Assembly: GCA_028023455.1 (NCBI GenBank)
Contig: JAQFVV010012416.1
Coordinates: 7,299,594-7,363,593, forward strand
Reading direction: 5' to 3'
Length of the DNA: 64,000 nucleotides
From: Epiperipatus broadwayi
Taxonomy: Eukaryota; Onychophora; Udeonychophora; Euonychophora; Peripatidae
The notes below the pieces were generated by a model, which was not told the DNA's origin, ran no database searches, and saw only the letters and a list, made by a program, of their open reading frames with translations. Positions 1 through 12,372 of the stretch are shown one piece after another. Numbering within the stretch: the first letter of the stretch is position 1; each line of letters opens with the position of its first letter. Both the position numbers and the translations under genes were made by a program.

Positions 1-879
1 ATCAATTTGAAATCTCTAGTTCCAGAGAAGTTTTTTAGATATGTGAATTTTTCACATTTCAAGAATAAATTTATAATTCCACATTATAAATGCAACACTG
101 ATGAAAATGTATATAAACATTAATTTTTATTAACTGTAGTTTTGTTTATATAAAAATACAAATTATGAATAATTGTATACGTTTGGCTTATTTTATTAAC
201 AACAGTGTAAAAATTTGTAAATATAATATATTCTTATTTGTAATTAAAATAAATCAAAATAATTTACTTTTACAGATTAATCCCCCTTCTTTTTATTTTT
301 CTTGTTTAAAATGGAAATCAGTTTTCCATTTAGCATTTTAATCTTTTTTTTTTTAATTTTTTTTTTTTTTTAAATCATAAAAAAATGTATTCTTTCCTTT
401 TCATTGATTTGTTTCTTTTACTTAGCAATTAGATGTAATCTTTTTCAAAGATTAATTATAACATCAATCATAAATTAGAATTGTTGGATTTTGATTAATT
501 AAAACAAAAAAGAGATAATTATAGTATTGATCAGAAATTAAATTAAGTTATTGGAAAGAGTTAATTAAAAAGAAAACAGATTAGTTATTAATTTATATAT
601 ATTAACTGAATTTTTTTCCTCTATCTCTTTTTTATTTGATAATGTGTATATAAACTTATTTATTTATTGTAAAAATAGAAATGTTTGAATAATAGATTTC
701 TAGATTAATGCTATTCTTGTGTGTGTGTATTATGTATAATGCCATTGATTTGAGTTAAATACAACTTACATAATATTTTGATGATGATATAGCCCTTATA
801 GGAGAACTCTTATTTTAATACAATACTACCATCTATTGTAAACATGAATAATCAATAGATTTTAGATAAAAGTGCTTAT

Positions 880-955
880 TAAATTCATATCTAGTGCTAC
901 CATATCTATATCCCCAGACTAGTTTCTAGCTTACAGCCTTCATCAGACCTGGAAT
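880..955 (-). ncRNA. Hammerhead-like core of repeat family A, copy 1
   Basis: On the minus strand CTGATGA (946-940) is followed by a short stem-loop (GGC...GCT type) and GAAACTAGTC (926-917). This is the order of a type I hammerhead core with a palindromic stem III (ACTAGT) and cleavage expected after the C. The sequence downstream (TGGGGATAT) is shared with copies near 18.16 and 36.78 kb. Two weak points: the first stem II pair is A-A rather than G-C, and stem I pairing is poor here. It is probably a relic of a mobile repeat and not an active ribozyme. Confidence 0.5.
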
Positions 956-1034
956 AAATGCACCTTCTATTCAGCTATACTCTTTTATTCTCTCTCTCTT
1001 TTTTTTTTTTACTATCAAGCTAGATCCAAGTGTC

Positions 1035-1090
1035 AATTCCTTAGTGATGAAAGCTGTAAACCAGAAATTAATTTGGGGATATAAATAGGA
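1035..1090 (+). repeat. Degenerate copy of repeat family A
   Basis: The plus strand reads GTGATGAAAGCTGTAAACC, then GAAATTAATTTGGGGATAT. This matches the family A hammerhead-like block seen at 880-955 with the core C lost and stem III altered. With copy 1 it forms an inverted pair about 100 bp apart. Confidence 0.45.
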
Positions 1091-1099
1091 AAACACTGA

Positions 1100-2140
1100 A
1101 TATGATTTTAATAAGTTCTATTATCATAATTATTCATCCCAGAATAGAAATACATGGTACTCATTAGCATCCTCTCCAAATTCATCTTATTTGCTCTATT
1201 TACTCAGAAATATCCATTTCCCTATAATTATTTACTTTTTTTTTCTCCTTGGTTTCCTTCAACCTTCGGTGCTCTTATATTTTTCATAACTCTATCTCAC
1301 TCCAATATTACATCTTTTTTGTTATTTCTTCAAGAAAAATTTGCATATCTACTATTTTCATGATTTAAATATGTTAGAATTTTATCACTCAATTTATTCT
1401 ATTCTATTTATTTTCTTTCAAATCCATCTTCACCTCAAAGCTTCTAGTCCATTTTCCATTCTATTTCTAGTCATCTAAATCTCTACACTATATAAAATTT
1501 TACTGACATATCTTGTTCTTTTCAATAGCTAGGGACCAAAGCATTATCAGGAGTTAAAAATGAACTAATGTCAGAACATGTTCTTTGTTTAGTTTACTAA
1601 TTTATTTTGAATAGTGAAAAATTATAAATAAATAACTATTTTTTTAACATATATGGATGCTTGTGAAACTTAAATAAAGCAAATAGAAAAATGATGCTGA
1701 TGATAATTCAATTCAATTAATTTAAATCAATGTGTTTTACAAGCATAAATAAAAAGCCTAATTATAGAACCCAATATTAATAATAAAGAAAAAGTAAAAA
1801 ATATTATATAAATAAGAATATAAAAATATGTTAATCTTATTTATATATAATGATTAGTTTTTAGATCATTCATAGTTAAATGCTGAATATCACCTGATGA
1901 TAAAAGGCATTAAATAATCTTAGAAATCTAAATAAGAGAAACTTTTAATTAAAGAGCTTATCGAAATTTGACAATGTAAAAAGTCTTACCATGTTTCAAA
2001 CTCATGTCATGAACATTATAAGAAATTTCACTGATGCAAATTACTATATTAGTTCACCTTTTAACTACTGCATAAAACATAAGATTTCTTAATAATTTTA
2101 AGGAAGCATGAGGAGAGTTATATACTGTTGCCAAACTTTG
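1100..2140. other. AT-rich stretch, no gene seen
   Basis: No frame has recognisable protein content. A 69-codon frame at 1154-1363 is low-complexity and has no family signature. Only short A/T homopolymers are seen. Confidence 0.5.
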
Positions 2141-2145
2141 CATTA

Positions 2146-2412
2146 TTAATAATTTATAAATTTTGTTTGTACAGCATCGAAAGCTGTAATAGGTGAGTGA
2201 TTGTCAGAGTTCCAAATAATACTCCCATAGTTTAGGATTGGTAATACTAAAGATGTAAAAAGATACTCTAAGTAAGATTCTCTATTAAGAAACTCTGCGA
2301 CCTTAAATGCTTTAGGACATAAATATTGTACATGATTTGAGAATAGTAATTTATAATTTAAAATAATACCTAAATGTTTACATGCATTTACTCTCAAAAT
2401 ATTATTTCTTTT
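2146..2412 (-). pseudogene. CR1/Jockey-like LINE reverse transcriptase C-terminal scrap
   Basis: The minus-strand translation contains KHLGIILNYKLLFSNHV, then KAFKVAEFLNR, then a segment ending LPILNYGSIIWN. This is the thumb region that follows the catalytic domain in CR1, Rex and Jockey-type LINEs, where 'YLGV.ID..L.F..H' and 'P.L.YGS.VW' are conserved. About 83 codons are open; the catalytic YADD box would lie upstream (above 2412 on this strand), where I see no continuation. It is a short truncated retrotransposon fragment with no 3' tail recognised. The LINE clade is a judgement from motif style. Confidence 0.65.
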
Positions 2413-2574
2413 TAATATATGATAATACTAATACTAATAAAACTTACAAATAAATATTGCACAGGAAAACATACTAAAAAAAAAATCTACCATACTTAAT
2501 ATCTTTTACAAATATGCATATCAAATAAAATAAAAAATATTTCAAAGTACCCAAGACTTAATTATATATACATA

Positions 2575-2800
2575 ATATAGGGGATATGAACATGGATTTT
2601 CAAGCTCCCTTCAGTCATTCCCTCTATCTCATACAACTAACACACATGACTGCATACATGTGAAAAGATAAATGATCTCAATATACATATTTTCTGCTGA
2701 ACGAGATTTGGTCCAGATCAATCTTTCACATATATATAATCAGTGATCGGTTTATATTAAAATAGCAAATCTTCACACTCCAATTCTTCAGCAATCCATA
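2575..2800 (-). repeat. Degenerate copy of hammerhead-bearing repeat family C
   Basis: On the minus strand the order is GGACCAA, a damaged catalytic block, CAGCAGAAAATATGTATATTG, TTTATCTTTTCACATGTATG, then GAGCTTGAAAATCC and a B-box-like GTTCATATCC. This is the same order as the copies at 19.7 and 58.9-59.3 kb. CTGATGA is replaced by ATCTCGT, so the ribozyme core is lost. Confidence 0.55.
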
Positions 2801-2964
2801 CCGCTAAAAATCTGATGATGGAACACCCAAATCTCTTGACAATGCCAATAGTATTATTATGCCGAAGTTGATTTTAAATCAATCTGACCCCCTCATGTAT
2901 AGAACCTTGTCCACTTAAATACACAGAAGACAGATGGGCAGTATACAGGCTGAATAAATACAAA

Positions 2965-3085
2965 GTATATATATATATATAATCATTAAAAGCAACAATC
3001 AACAATTTCAAACTGTTGCCAAGGCAACCCCTTTTTAACAATAAAGGTGGAATCCCACCTTGGAACCCACCTATATATATATATA
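2965..3085 (-). repeat. Short interspersed repeat (family T), copy 1
   Basis: The minus strand contains AACAATAAAGG-type sequence, GGTTGCCTTGGCAACAGTTT, GAAATTGTTGATTG and TTTTAATGAT followed by TA repeats. The block recurs at 30.73-30.97 (both strands), 36.94, 37.28 and 41.22 kb. A second local inverted pair (GGTGGAATCCCACC) lies at 3045-3060. No coding capacity; likely a MITE or SINE tail. Confidence 0.5.
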
Positions 3086-3229
3086 TACTTATAAAGTTTT
3101 CATTTAATACAAACAGTAGCATAATTGTCACTAATGGCCACTGATTCTCTGAAATTAAAATTTCTTTCGTTTTCTTTTTAAAATTGCGGGGAAAACCACA
3201 AGGATGACATTTAAAAAAAAACATCATTC

Positions 3230-4835
3230 TCTGTGGCTTGAGTTCCTTTATAAAATGGCATGTTAAAATCAGACAAAAATATGACTACATTTATTTATTT
3301 ATTCTGTTCAGTTTACTAGATTGCACCACGAAGACAAAGGCATAAATTTCCTTAACAAAATTTCCTCAGTGATATATAGTTTCAAGGCCTTCATCCCAAA
3401 AATAAACATAATGTAAGTATTCAGTTTTAATTCCTTTATTATTGTTAGTTTTTTTGCATTATTTTAAATTTTTTTATTATTTGATAAAGGTATAATTTAT
3501 TAATGTGTTTGCATTTGTATTAATGTGTCTGTATAGTATATAAATTATATTTGTATTCAAATATAACAAACATAGTGATTTATGTACAATGTAATTTTGA
3601 GGCTCTGATCCTTTCTCAAAAGATTTAATAATTTATTAGTGTTTTTATATTTGTATTAGAGTGTTTGTGTTTGTACTTGCATGTCTGTGTTTGTATAACA
3701 AATAATAATTTTTATATATAAAATTAAGATATTATAGAGCAGTGCAGTGTAAATTTTAAAACTAATTATCAGATATACAGAAAGATTGCAGTTGATAAAA
3801 CAATCACAAAATTTACTGAGCATAGCATCATGTGAAAATATAAACTCTTAAAAATTAATAAAAAGAGATTTTAAGTGGTGAGTGTGGTGATAGTCATAAT
3901 GGTTATGTATACCACATGGAATTGTATGCAGTAAAAAATAAAATCCTGATTCTTGCCTATGCCTTGGTACTCATGCTGTGGAGACAGTAGTTTTAGCACA
4001 TCTTGCACCACATTATTTTCAAGTCTATAGCTAGAAAATGAGCTATATGCAAATAAATTATATCTGTGGGACAATAAATATAGCAAGATAGCATCACTGG
4101 TGTGCATAAAAAATATAAAATGAAGAGATGAAACTCATTTTATCATTAATACAGACAGTAGCCTTCAATTTTTAATTTTGGATAGACAGCCAATTACTAT
4201 GATGACAAATACATATTCACCTTCTGGAAATGATTTATTTTGTATCTTTTATTAAGATGAATCTTTTTCTTATAGATGCCTTGAGATTTTTTAACTTTGC
4301 CATACAAGATAAAAATGAAGAATTCTTATGCAATTATTTTTGTAGATTCTGAAGCCATGGATTATCTCAGGTAAGAAGAATTATATATGGTTTGAATGAG
4401 AATTTTGTGAGGAATACAAAGAAATTATCAATGAAGATGTAATTTAAACTTAATTAATGATAAATTAAAAATTATGAACAAACAATAAATTAATAATTAT
4501 TTCAGATATTGAAATTTCTTTTTCTTCCTTACTTTTCTAATGGTAATCACTATTTATTTTGGTCTAATTGTTTTCATTAATTTTTTTATTTTCTATCAAT
4601 ATATAGCATATTGCTTTAACATGAAAGCTGAAATTATTATGAAAATTGTCTATTAATTTTTGAAAAATTCAATATGGCGCCAAATATCTTGATGTAGTTA
4701 AAGTTATTAACTATATTTTATTTGAATTGCTGATTATTCAATATAATTTTAATGAGAAAAAAAGTTTGAAGCAAAAATATAAGAAGAATACAAATACTAA
4801 ACGTGTTTTATAATCATGAATAATAACTATGAATG
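3230..4835. other. AT-rich stretch, no gene seen
   Basis: A loosely repeated GTGTTTGTATTTGTATTAATG-type block occurs around 3490-3710. The 78-codon frame at 3871-4107 has no recognisable family motif. Confidence 0.4.
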
Positions 4836-4839
4836 TCAT

Positions 4840-6760
4840 CAGTGGCAGCTCATGACTAAAAATTTTGAGAGAGCCGATTCAGAAAATTTTTAGCTATTGT
4901 TTTAATATTGTGTATAATGAAACAACAAGCTTGATTCATTCATTTAAAACCAAAAAGATTAATAATTTTGTCCCTGATCTCTGGATTACTATTGAGAAAA
5001 TTTTTCTGCATTGAAAGGACATCAAGTACATTTAGACTTTCATAATTCTCTTTAGAGAAGTTTTTATTCTTTCCAGCGTTGAAAAGCAGCATTCTAGCTC
5101 TGATGTAATCATGGGGATTGTCAAGAGGATTTTTATCAGTTTCATAATTTCACTAAGAACAGCAACTATATTATTTTCCAGGATAAATTTCAGCAGCTCA
5201 ATTAATTTGAAATATTCTTGCATATTGGATCTACAATAGAATACTTTTAGTTTAGTTTCAAGCTTTTCTTTGTCAAAAATCTTGGGATATGCTTCAGTGG
5301 TCAGTGCTATCCCTTCTGTAGGCAGTTCATTCTCAAAAACTAATAAAGCTTTTCTTGTAGAACAATTTAGAAGCTGCTAAGTGTTTAGTAGAGGAATATC
5401 TGTCCATTGTATCAACACATATACAGACACATATTTCCTTAGCTTCTGCTATAAGTATCTTAGAAAGATTGCTTTGAGTTTCTTAAATCTAAAATGGCAG
5501 TTTTGAAATGTTATATATTCAGTGGCTTTAAACACAGTAATTTCTCAAAATTGCATTCAGTTATAAATCATTTCAACATGAGGCATAATTGATGAAAAAG
5601 TTCTAACCAAAACATGAAATTATCATCACTCCAATATTTTAAAATTCTTATTCCTTCTACAATGGTTTGATCTGCATTTGATGTCGATTGAATTTCAGTA
5701 AGACAGCTTTTTAAAGGTTGCAAATTTTCATGAACTCTATTTATGGTCTGTATGTTAAAATTCTACCTTGCAGAGGCTGGATGTGGAAAGCTCATGTTTT
5801 TCTTGAAAATGGATATACATTTCTGTAATTTTGAAAAGAATGTTGAAATAGCCAAAATGTTACAAAAAAATATTTTTATGTTCCATATAATACTTACTGC
5901 ATTTCTCATTAATAAAATAAATTGATGTGCATTACTATATACTGCTTTTATTTTTACTTGAACACCTTTTTTGCTTTTCATATTTGCACCATCAAATATC
6001 TGAGCTATTAGTTTTTGTCCATTTCCTTGAAGGATTAGTCTAATTGTTCTAGAATACATTTTAATATGCTATCTGCAATTTAATTTCCTGGAATAAAGAA
6101 TCACCAAAAATGTGCTCAAATACATCTCCATTCAACATGTATGATAAAACAATGACCATATGAATATATACCGAAACATCTGTTATGTCATCAACCGTGA
6201 CAGTTACAAAAGAAGCTTCTCTAATTTCTACCCTTATTTCCTCATGGTATATTTGTATGAAGCAGTCAAATATCTCATGTTGAATGGCCTTGGAAATATC
6301 TTGGAAGACTGTACTGGTTTCTAAGTGATTCTTCAAATCTAGAACTAGTTTAAATGCAACATTTATTAATCCTTTAAATATCATTGGATTTATTGAATCA
6401 TTTTTTTCACTATATCCATGTAAGGGAGTTTCAAAGTTTCCACAAAAGAAAATACAATCTATTATTTTCATTTTTTTTTTTAACTTTTATATTATGCTCA
6501 TTGATTAAAAGTTCTGTATGTCTTACTAAATTTCTCCTTAATGTTAATGCTTCCTAAAAGTCACAGTGAAACCACATTTTCAACATGCTTTTGTTTATAT
6601 TCTATAAATATCTTTTATCCACATTCAATCATCTCCAAACAGCAAACACAGGAAGCAACCCAATGCATTTTTTTACTTCACAACAGCAAAGCCAACTTTC
6701 CCATTGGTACCATCAGAATTAAAGCTACAAATATGCTTGTTGTTGTTGTTTACTCCTGTT
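4840..6760 (-). pseudogene. hAT transposase pseudogene, ZMYM1-like lineage
   Basis: Read on the minus strand from about 6700 down to 4900, fragments in several frames follow the order of the DUF4371/ZMYM1-like hAT transposases. They are LVRHTELLINEH; then DCIFFCGNFETPLHGYSEKN (6471-6061) with SINPMIFKGLIN and VTVDDITDVS, where the first catalytic aspartate region lies; then LIAQIFDGANM (6059-5763), the second conserved block; and finally a C-terminal dimerisation segment with LLTIPMITSELECCFSTLERIKT (5223-5032, quoted as two adjacent pieces LLTIPMITSELE and CCFSTLERIKT). At least three frameshifts and several stops separate the parts, so it cannot make protein. At 4840 the plus strand has CAGTGGCAGCTCATGAC, a plausible hAT terminal inverted repeat; I did not find its partner upstream of 6760. 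A frame at 6673-6891 may be the decayed N-terminus but is not convincing. Confidence 0.85.
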
Positions 6761-7139
6761 GAGATATTTTGAATATCACGTGTTGAATGACCACTTTTCT
6801 TAATTGTAATTTTCTCATGGAGAGACGACAGTAACAACTTAAGCTCTTGAAGTTCAATTACAATCACAGAACTTATTTTTGGGGAATGCAAGGAGCTAAA
6901 GAGGCCATGATTAAATTATTTAAATTTTCTGTAAAATAATAGAACTGGAAAAAAAAACTATGAATTAAATTGAATAGCTGGAAGCACGATAATCATCTAA
7001 TTCTACACTTTTTCACCTTCAAAAATTTGGTACACAGTTTTTAAATACAACACACACCAAGACAAAAAAAAAAACACACTACCTTAAATTTGCATAACAA
7101 GGTCGGCATTATGCAACCTTCTTATCTCAGACATGTGCA

Positions 7140-7565
7140 CAACAGTCAAACACCGTGTCACTGGATATGTGAAGTGTACATTTTTATACAAAAATAATCT
7201 CAGTATATATAAGGATTTTTGTAATTGTCAAGAAGTAAGAAAATGGCTACTGAAACTAAACTATGTATTATATAATGTACAAGTATAAAGAAAGAATTAA
7301 AGAAAAAAAAGACTCATCATTAAGTCACTGGATGTTAATGAAAATATGAAATGTATACTGTTTGAGCGAGTATTATTTATATCTACAACTAAAATATCAC
7401 ACATAATGGGACAAACACCATATTGTTAGATATGTGAAGCATACAGTTGTATACACAGATTTTTGTACTTTTTTCTCCAAAATGGGGGGTGGCTACTGAC
7501 ATTATAGTTATATAATATACAAGTATAAAGAAAGAATTAAAGAAAAAAAGACTCATTATAAATGT
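7140..7565. repeat. Direct duplication, about 160 bp units spaced about 240 bp
   Basis: Unit 1 (about 7150-7320) and unit 2 (about 7410-7562) share AAACACC...GATATGTGAAG, GGATTTTTGTA/AGATTTTTGTA, GGCTACTGA and the run TACAAGTATAAAGAAAGAAT followed by TAAAGAAAAAAAGACTCAT. They differ by substitutions and small indels, so the duplication is old. No terminal structure recognised. Confidence 0.7.
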
Positions 7566-7639
7566 TACAAGGGGTACTAAAGTTCCACAATGCCTATGCA
7601 CAAGCTGCAGATGAATACCACACAGCATTAAATGCACTA

Positions 7640-9890
7640 TTATAACAGAACTAACTATGAATTGAATACAATATAATAGCAGAATAAATGTTGTTCTTTA
7701 TAAATAAACACAAGTCAATAATATCAAAAATACTGCAAAAAAACATCTATTCAAGTACAATAAAAGAGGCCATGTGGTTCATAAATGAAAGTTATAGATT
7801 ACTTGAAAATGTAATTTAAACAAAAGCAAGTGAATCAAATTTTAGAAATATAATTTAAATTGTTTGAAATTGTGATATTTTACATATTGTCAAATCCAAA
7901 ATTGATACACCTGAATTCTAACAAAATATTTATGAGTTTCTTTCATAACTTTAATAGCATTGAACCTCAAAATAACCTGTTGCATTTAACAATATATTAA
8001 CTATTAAGAATATTATGTAAGATATCATTTACAATATCCATGTGACTAATATACATTACTTTTATTGCCCATTAAAAATATATCCTACCAAAAGACATTT
8101 AATATATTATGTTAAATAAATAAAAAATCAGCAATAAATCATAAAAAGTTATCCATTTTAATTGCTAAAATGTCAACGAATATTTTTAAAATGATGTTCC
8201 CGTCAATAAACTATTGAGAAGTTTCTTTTCGTTTAAAAAATTGGAAAAATTAGTTATACATTACAAAGCTGAATATTAATTTAGAATCCTATATGACACA
8301 GGACGGTAAGAAAAATAATATGAGAGACTAATATATTTCATTTGCATGTCTCAGTCCACCATATTTTTTTTTTTTTTTGCAAAATAGCATCCAATAAAAA
8401 AATTGAATTATACTTGTGTTGTTTATACAAATATTATTAAAAATTTGGTAAAAATGTTCATACGGGGCAAAGGGTAGAAAAGACGTATTAACTGTTAATC
8501 TTTAAATACTGTTCAGATAAAAAATAAAAAATTTTAACTAGTGTTTTATTAATTATAAAATGAAGCTAAATATCAAAACAATAAAAATATTTATATATCA
8601 GCAAAAAAAAAATATTAAGATAGTATATCTCAAACCAAATATAAGTACTTACTTCATTTGGTCTGTGAAAATAGTTTACTCCATTATCACCTTCAATGAC
8701 AATCAAAGTGTTAAAATTGTTTATTCACAAACAAATTGGAATATATATCTGCTATATATCAGAATGCAATTTTTAATCAGTCACATAAGTATAAAGCAAA
8801 TAGATAGTCAAATAATTTTATAGTAGTTTTAAATAAAATTTTATATATAGAAAAAAAAAATCTATATTATCGAATATAGAAATTCTAACCTGCACTAGCT
8901 GATTATAATAATAATATTAATTTTAAAAAGGGAGACTTTCCTAATATTGACTTAGAGAAAATTCATTACCATCATTGTATGTAACCAATCATAAATGAGT
9001 ATGGTTTTTCTAATTCAAGAGGGTAAAATTGTTACGTGTGAAATTAGAAGATAGAAAATTGCATAAATATGTAAAACCTGTTGTCACAATCAGAGTAAAG
9101 AAATGACCAATATCATGAGAAACTCATAACAATGCTAAACTAATTTCTGGGGTGATTTGGATAATAATAAAATGAATGAGAGAGTGAGATAGACTATGAT
9201 AAGAAAATCCACGATCAGCAGTATTTTCTCCTTGCTTCTCACAAGTAAACGCTAAAGCATAACTCTCTAATGAGAATCAGCGGAGAAGATGATATTTGCC
9301 TAAACAAATGTTGTAAAATAGTTATTCTGTTTTTTAATTTTATTTAATTTTGTAGCTAAAAGCAGTCGGACATCTATTTGTCAACCAATTAGCTGAAAGA
9401 AAATTCCTGAGATAGTTTGGCATCCGAAAATATTTTTAAACTTTTACCCTAATATACGAGCCCCCAGTTATGAGTGTGGCAGTGGGTACACTATCTACTA
9501 ACTCCTTCCACGTGTATGTGTGCATTTATAATATTATTTGTTTATAGTTCAGTTTTACTTTTGTAACTAAACATTACTATCAGGAATCATTTGAATAGAT
9601 ATAATAACCAGATTTAATAACTGTTAGCATCTGTAAATATAAATATTTTAAAATGATAAAATGTAGTTGTCCTGTGCCAATATATTTTAAATAATGCAAC
9701 TTCAAAAAATATTAATTCTATGTAATGTAGCAATCTATAGTGTTCATCATAGTCAATCAACTTATGCAAAAATTTAATAACATATTATTTTCAGTCACAG
9801 AGACAATGCTATCATTTCCAATATAAAAAATAATTGAATGATTATATTACTTGAAAGATCATAAGAATTTTGTGCACCAGAAGTGACAGG
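7640..9890. other. AT-rich stretch, no gene seen
   Basis: The 87-codon frame at 8560-8823 is low complexity (Ile/Asn/Lys/Tyr) without a family motif. A repeated phrase AAAATAGTTTACTCCATT / AAAATTGTTTATTCACAA (8670-8740) hints at a local duplication. Confidence 0.4.
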
Positions 9891-9975
9891 AATGGTTGTG
9901 ATCTTTGCACCTTAGGCTCTAGAATCTGTGACCTCTACCACTGCATTAAACCAAGCAGGGCAATTCCAATAACTT
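9890..9975 (-). repeat. tRNA-like SINE head (family 2), decayed
   Basis: The minus strand reads GGTTTAATGCAGTGGTAGAG, resembling a Pol III A-box region, and lies in the same order as sequence near 23.07 kb and 11.5 kb. The B-box is not clear. Assigned only by similarity among copies. Confidence 0.35.
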
Positions 9976-9979
9976 TCAC

Positions 9980-11420
9980 TAAACAGTCTACATATATCAC
10001 CAACAAGTGCATTAAAATCTAGAAGAAAAAATCAGTCAGCCAAAATAAGATAAAAAAAATTTTTAAACCTACATATACCAGTACACAAAGTAATATTAAT
10101 ATCATTAGTCCATATTCAAATGTTTTTCTTGTAAACAAGTTATGCAGATGTGTGGAATTGGGAGAAACTGCTTTGCCTACTCTAACTAAGATAATGTGAT
10201 CCACATTCCACCAATCATCAGCATTTCCATTTAAAAAATAAACTCATTAAAAATTGAAAAACTTGGTCTCATAACACTAAACATGATGGCATGCTCTCTT
10301 TCAATTAGCCATCTTCAAAATACCATATTATGTATATATAGGATGCATATAAAAATTTCAAGAATTTGAAGAAAACGTAGTAGATTGTTTAATATCCACA
10401 CACACACACAAAAAAAAAAAAAACAATGTAAATTTGACGTGAATATCAAATTCTCTTTGAAAAAATGTAATAAAAAACGGAAACAATACTAATAATTTAC
10501 TTTATGAGATTAAATTTAAGAAAATATTTTAACATTCAATCATTTAATCTATTTATTGGGAAAATAATTAATAGCCTAATTTTACACTGTCAATAAAAAA
10601 TATTATTTCTAGATTTTAGTCACGCGCATGCAATCTATGTAAGTGAGCGTGAGAGTGAGAAATAAAAAGCAGTTTAGGAATAAAAAATATATACATGCAG
10701 TATTCTAAATTCTCATTAACGTTGAAAACATTTAGTGTATTTATCTTAATTTATGTGTTGCACACACTTTTAAAAAAAAAAAAAAGAGGGGGGGGGCTTA
10801 GAAAATTTCAAATTTCTATCAGTTTCATCATCATCACCATTAGCAAGCACTCATAACGAGTATGACTATTTTAACTTCATCGGGGGGGGGGGGTTAAAAA
10901 TCAGAATTATTGTGTGGAATATATGGCTGCACAAACACGCAATCGCATTATCACACGTAGTGGCACAGAAATCACCATTGGTATGAGTGATTCATTCTAT
11001 ATATCCAAATCCTGTACAAATTAATAATTAAATAATCTTTAGACAATAAAAATAGAGAAAGAATAAGATAAAAAAAAAATTAATTTAATCGTCAATTCCA
11101 GTAACAACTTATTAAGAGGATGACAGACCTCATTTACCCTTCCTTCACCACATGCATTTCCCGGTTAAGAATGCAAATTCAAAACTAAACATGTTCCTAC
11201 TTCAAACAAATAATAAGCACAAAAAAAACAAAAAAACATATTCAGTCAACTTCATAAAAAAGGAATGTAATGAAAAGTGATTCTTGCATTTGCATAGGTT
11301 TTCAATTTCAAATCAAATGGCTTGAGGCCACGTGATGTTTGTGTATCAGAAACAACAATGGAGTTACATTTCATGGATTAATCAGTTCCTGAATTCACCA
11401 TTCTGGTTATATGATGCTCA
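9980..11420. other. AT-rich stretch with long poly-G runs
   Basis: No coding content recognised. It holds a 9-G run (10788-10796) next to a poly-A run, a 12-G run (10882-10893) and a CA-rich tract (10398-10410). Confidence 0.5.
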
Positions 11421-11424
11421 CACA

Positions 11425-11525
11425 TTGGAAGAGGCAGAGTTGAACTCTGACCCTTGATGTTTAGCTCCTGAGACACACACACACCCCTTTATTCTATTAC
11501 TGCACTAAACCACACAGCCAAAAAA
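11425..11525 (-). repeat. tRNA-like SINE head (family 2)
   Basis: On the minus strand GGCTGTGTGGTTTAGTGCAG is followed about 50 nt later by AGAGTTCAACTCTGCC, which fits a Pol III B-box (GGTTCAANTC type). An internal GTGTGTGTGT tract interrupts the anticodon-arm region. No intact tRNA fold can be drawn, so I call it a SINE head and not a gene. Confidence 0.45.
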
Positions 11526-11569
11526 AATTAATGGCTTGTCAATCAGGAGGTCATTATGTTGGAGCACAT

Positions 11570-11695
11570 GAATTTTATTAATCAATAAAATAAATCCACC
11601 TTTCTTTCACCACTATAACAATGCTTATTTTATTTTTTACTTGATCAATCCAACAATTTTAACTGTCGAGCAGTCTTCTTCAGAGCTAATATATA
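11570..11695 (-). repeat. Hammerhead-like repeat family B, copy 1 (damaged core)
   Basis: On the minus strand CTGAAGAAGACTGCTCGACA is followed by GTTAAAATTG, where other copies have GTCGAAACTG, so the GAAA box is destroyed. Downstream TTGTTATAGTGGTGAAAGAA matches the plus-strand copy at 12.92 kb, giving an inverted pair that brackets the mariner relic. Confidence 0.5.
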
Positions 11696-11814
11696 TATAT
11701 ATAAGTTATCTAATCAATATTAACAATACAAAACAAACATTATGAAAAAGTACCCAAACTAATCAGAATTTTATAATAAAAATTTGTTTACTTATTTACA
11801 TCTTTCAAATTACT

Positions 11815-12372
11815 GTCAATGCAATGCAATAGACCAGTCTAAATGTGTTTTTCACTTTTTGAAGTAGTCCTGTAACACTCACAAAGTGATGCTTTTTGAC
11901 ACCTGCATCTTTTTTTTTCTCCACTTCTAAGTCTGAAAAAAAACTTTTTTTAGGCATTTTTTTCATTCGAGACAATAAAAAAAAAGTCACACAAAATGAG
12001 ATCAAGTGGATATGGTTTGATAGATAAGCTGGGTTACCAGAATTTAATTAAAAATTATTTCACAATCAATGCTTTGTGTGCTGACGCTTTGTTGGGTAAA
12101 GCTTGCACTCCTCATTTTGCCACAAAATGGGATGTTTACATTTTTTCTACATCGAGTAAACATTTCAGAACTTTCAGATAAAATACCTGACCATTACAAA
12201 CTAATCCTGGGGAAAATATGTCATTTGTATGAAAAAAATTAGCATTGCCTTGACATTGGACTTCATTCGCCATGCTTTTTAGGAATGTGGTGAATTTGAC
12301 ACATCCATTAAACCACTTGTAAACTTGTGCTTTACTGAGATAAGTTTGCTTGTAATCTGCATCAAACATTAT
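11815..12372 (-). pseudogene. Mariner (Tc1/mariner) transposase pseudogene, internally deleted
   Basis: On the minus strand an N-terminal helix-turn-helix piece reads YLSKAQVYKWFNG (12369 downward), matching the mariner 'LS.AQV.KW...F' motif. The frame then jumps to IFSPGLVCNGQVFYLKVLKC, which matches the catalytic-domain segment '..PPGQTVN...YL.VLKRL' about 150 residues further on, so the middle of the gene, including the first catalytic aspartate, is missing. Further down, SAHKALIVK corresponds to the 'DNAPAHTAL' block with its aspartate lost, and FCVTFFLLSRMKK with FSDLEVEKKK corresponds to 'CDFFLFPRMKK..KG..F.DVEEVK'. Several stops and frameshifts are present. Terminal inverted repeats and TA duplication were not recognised. 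Family assignment is secure; subfamily is not. Confidence 0.8.

Noticed and set aside
5743-5925. Plus-strand 60-codon frame
   Set aside because: Opposite-strand shadow of the hAT transposase fragment at 5763-6059.
6541-6762. Plus-strand 73-codon frame
   Set aside because: It is the shadow of the hAT pseudogene on the opposite strand.
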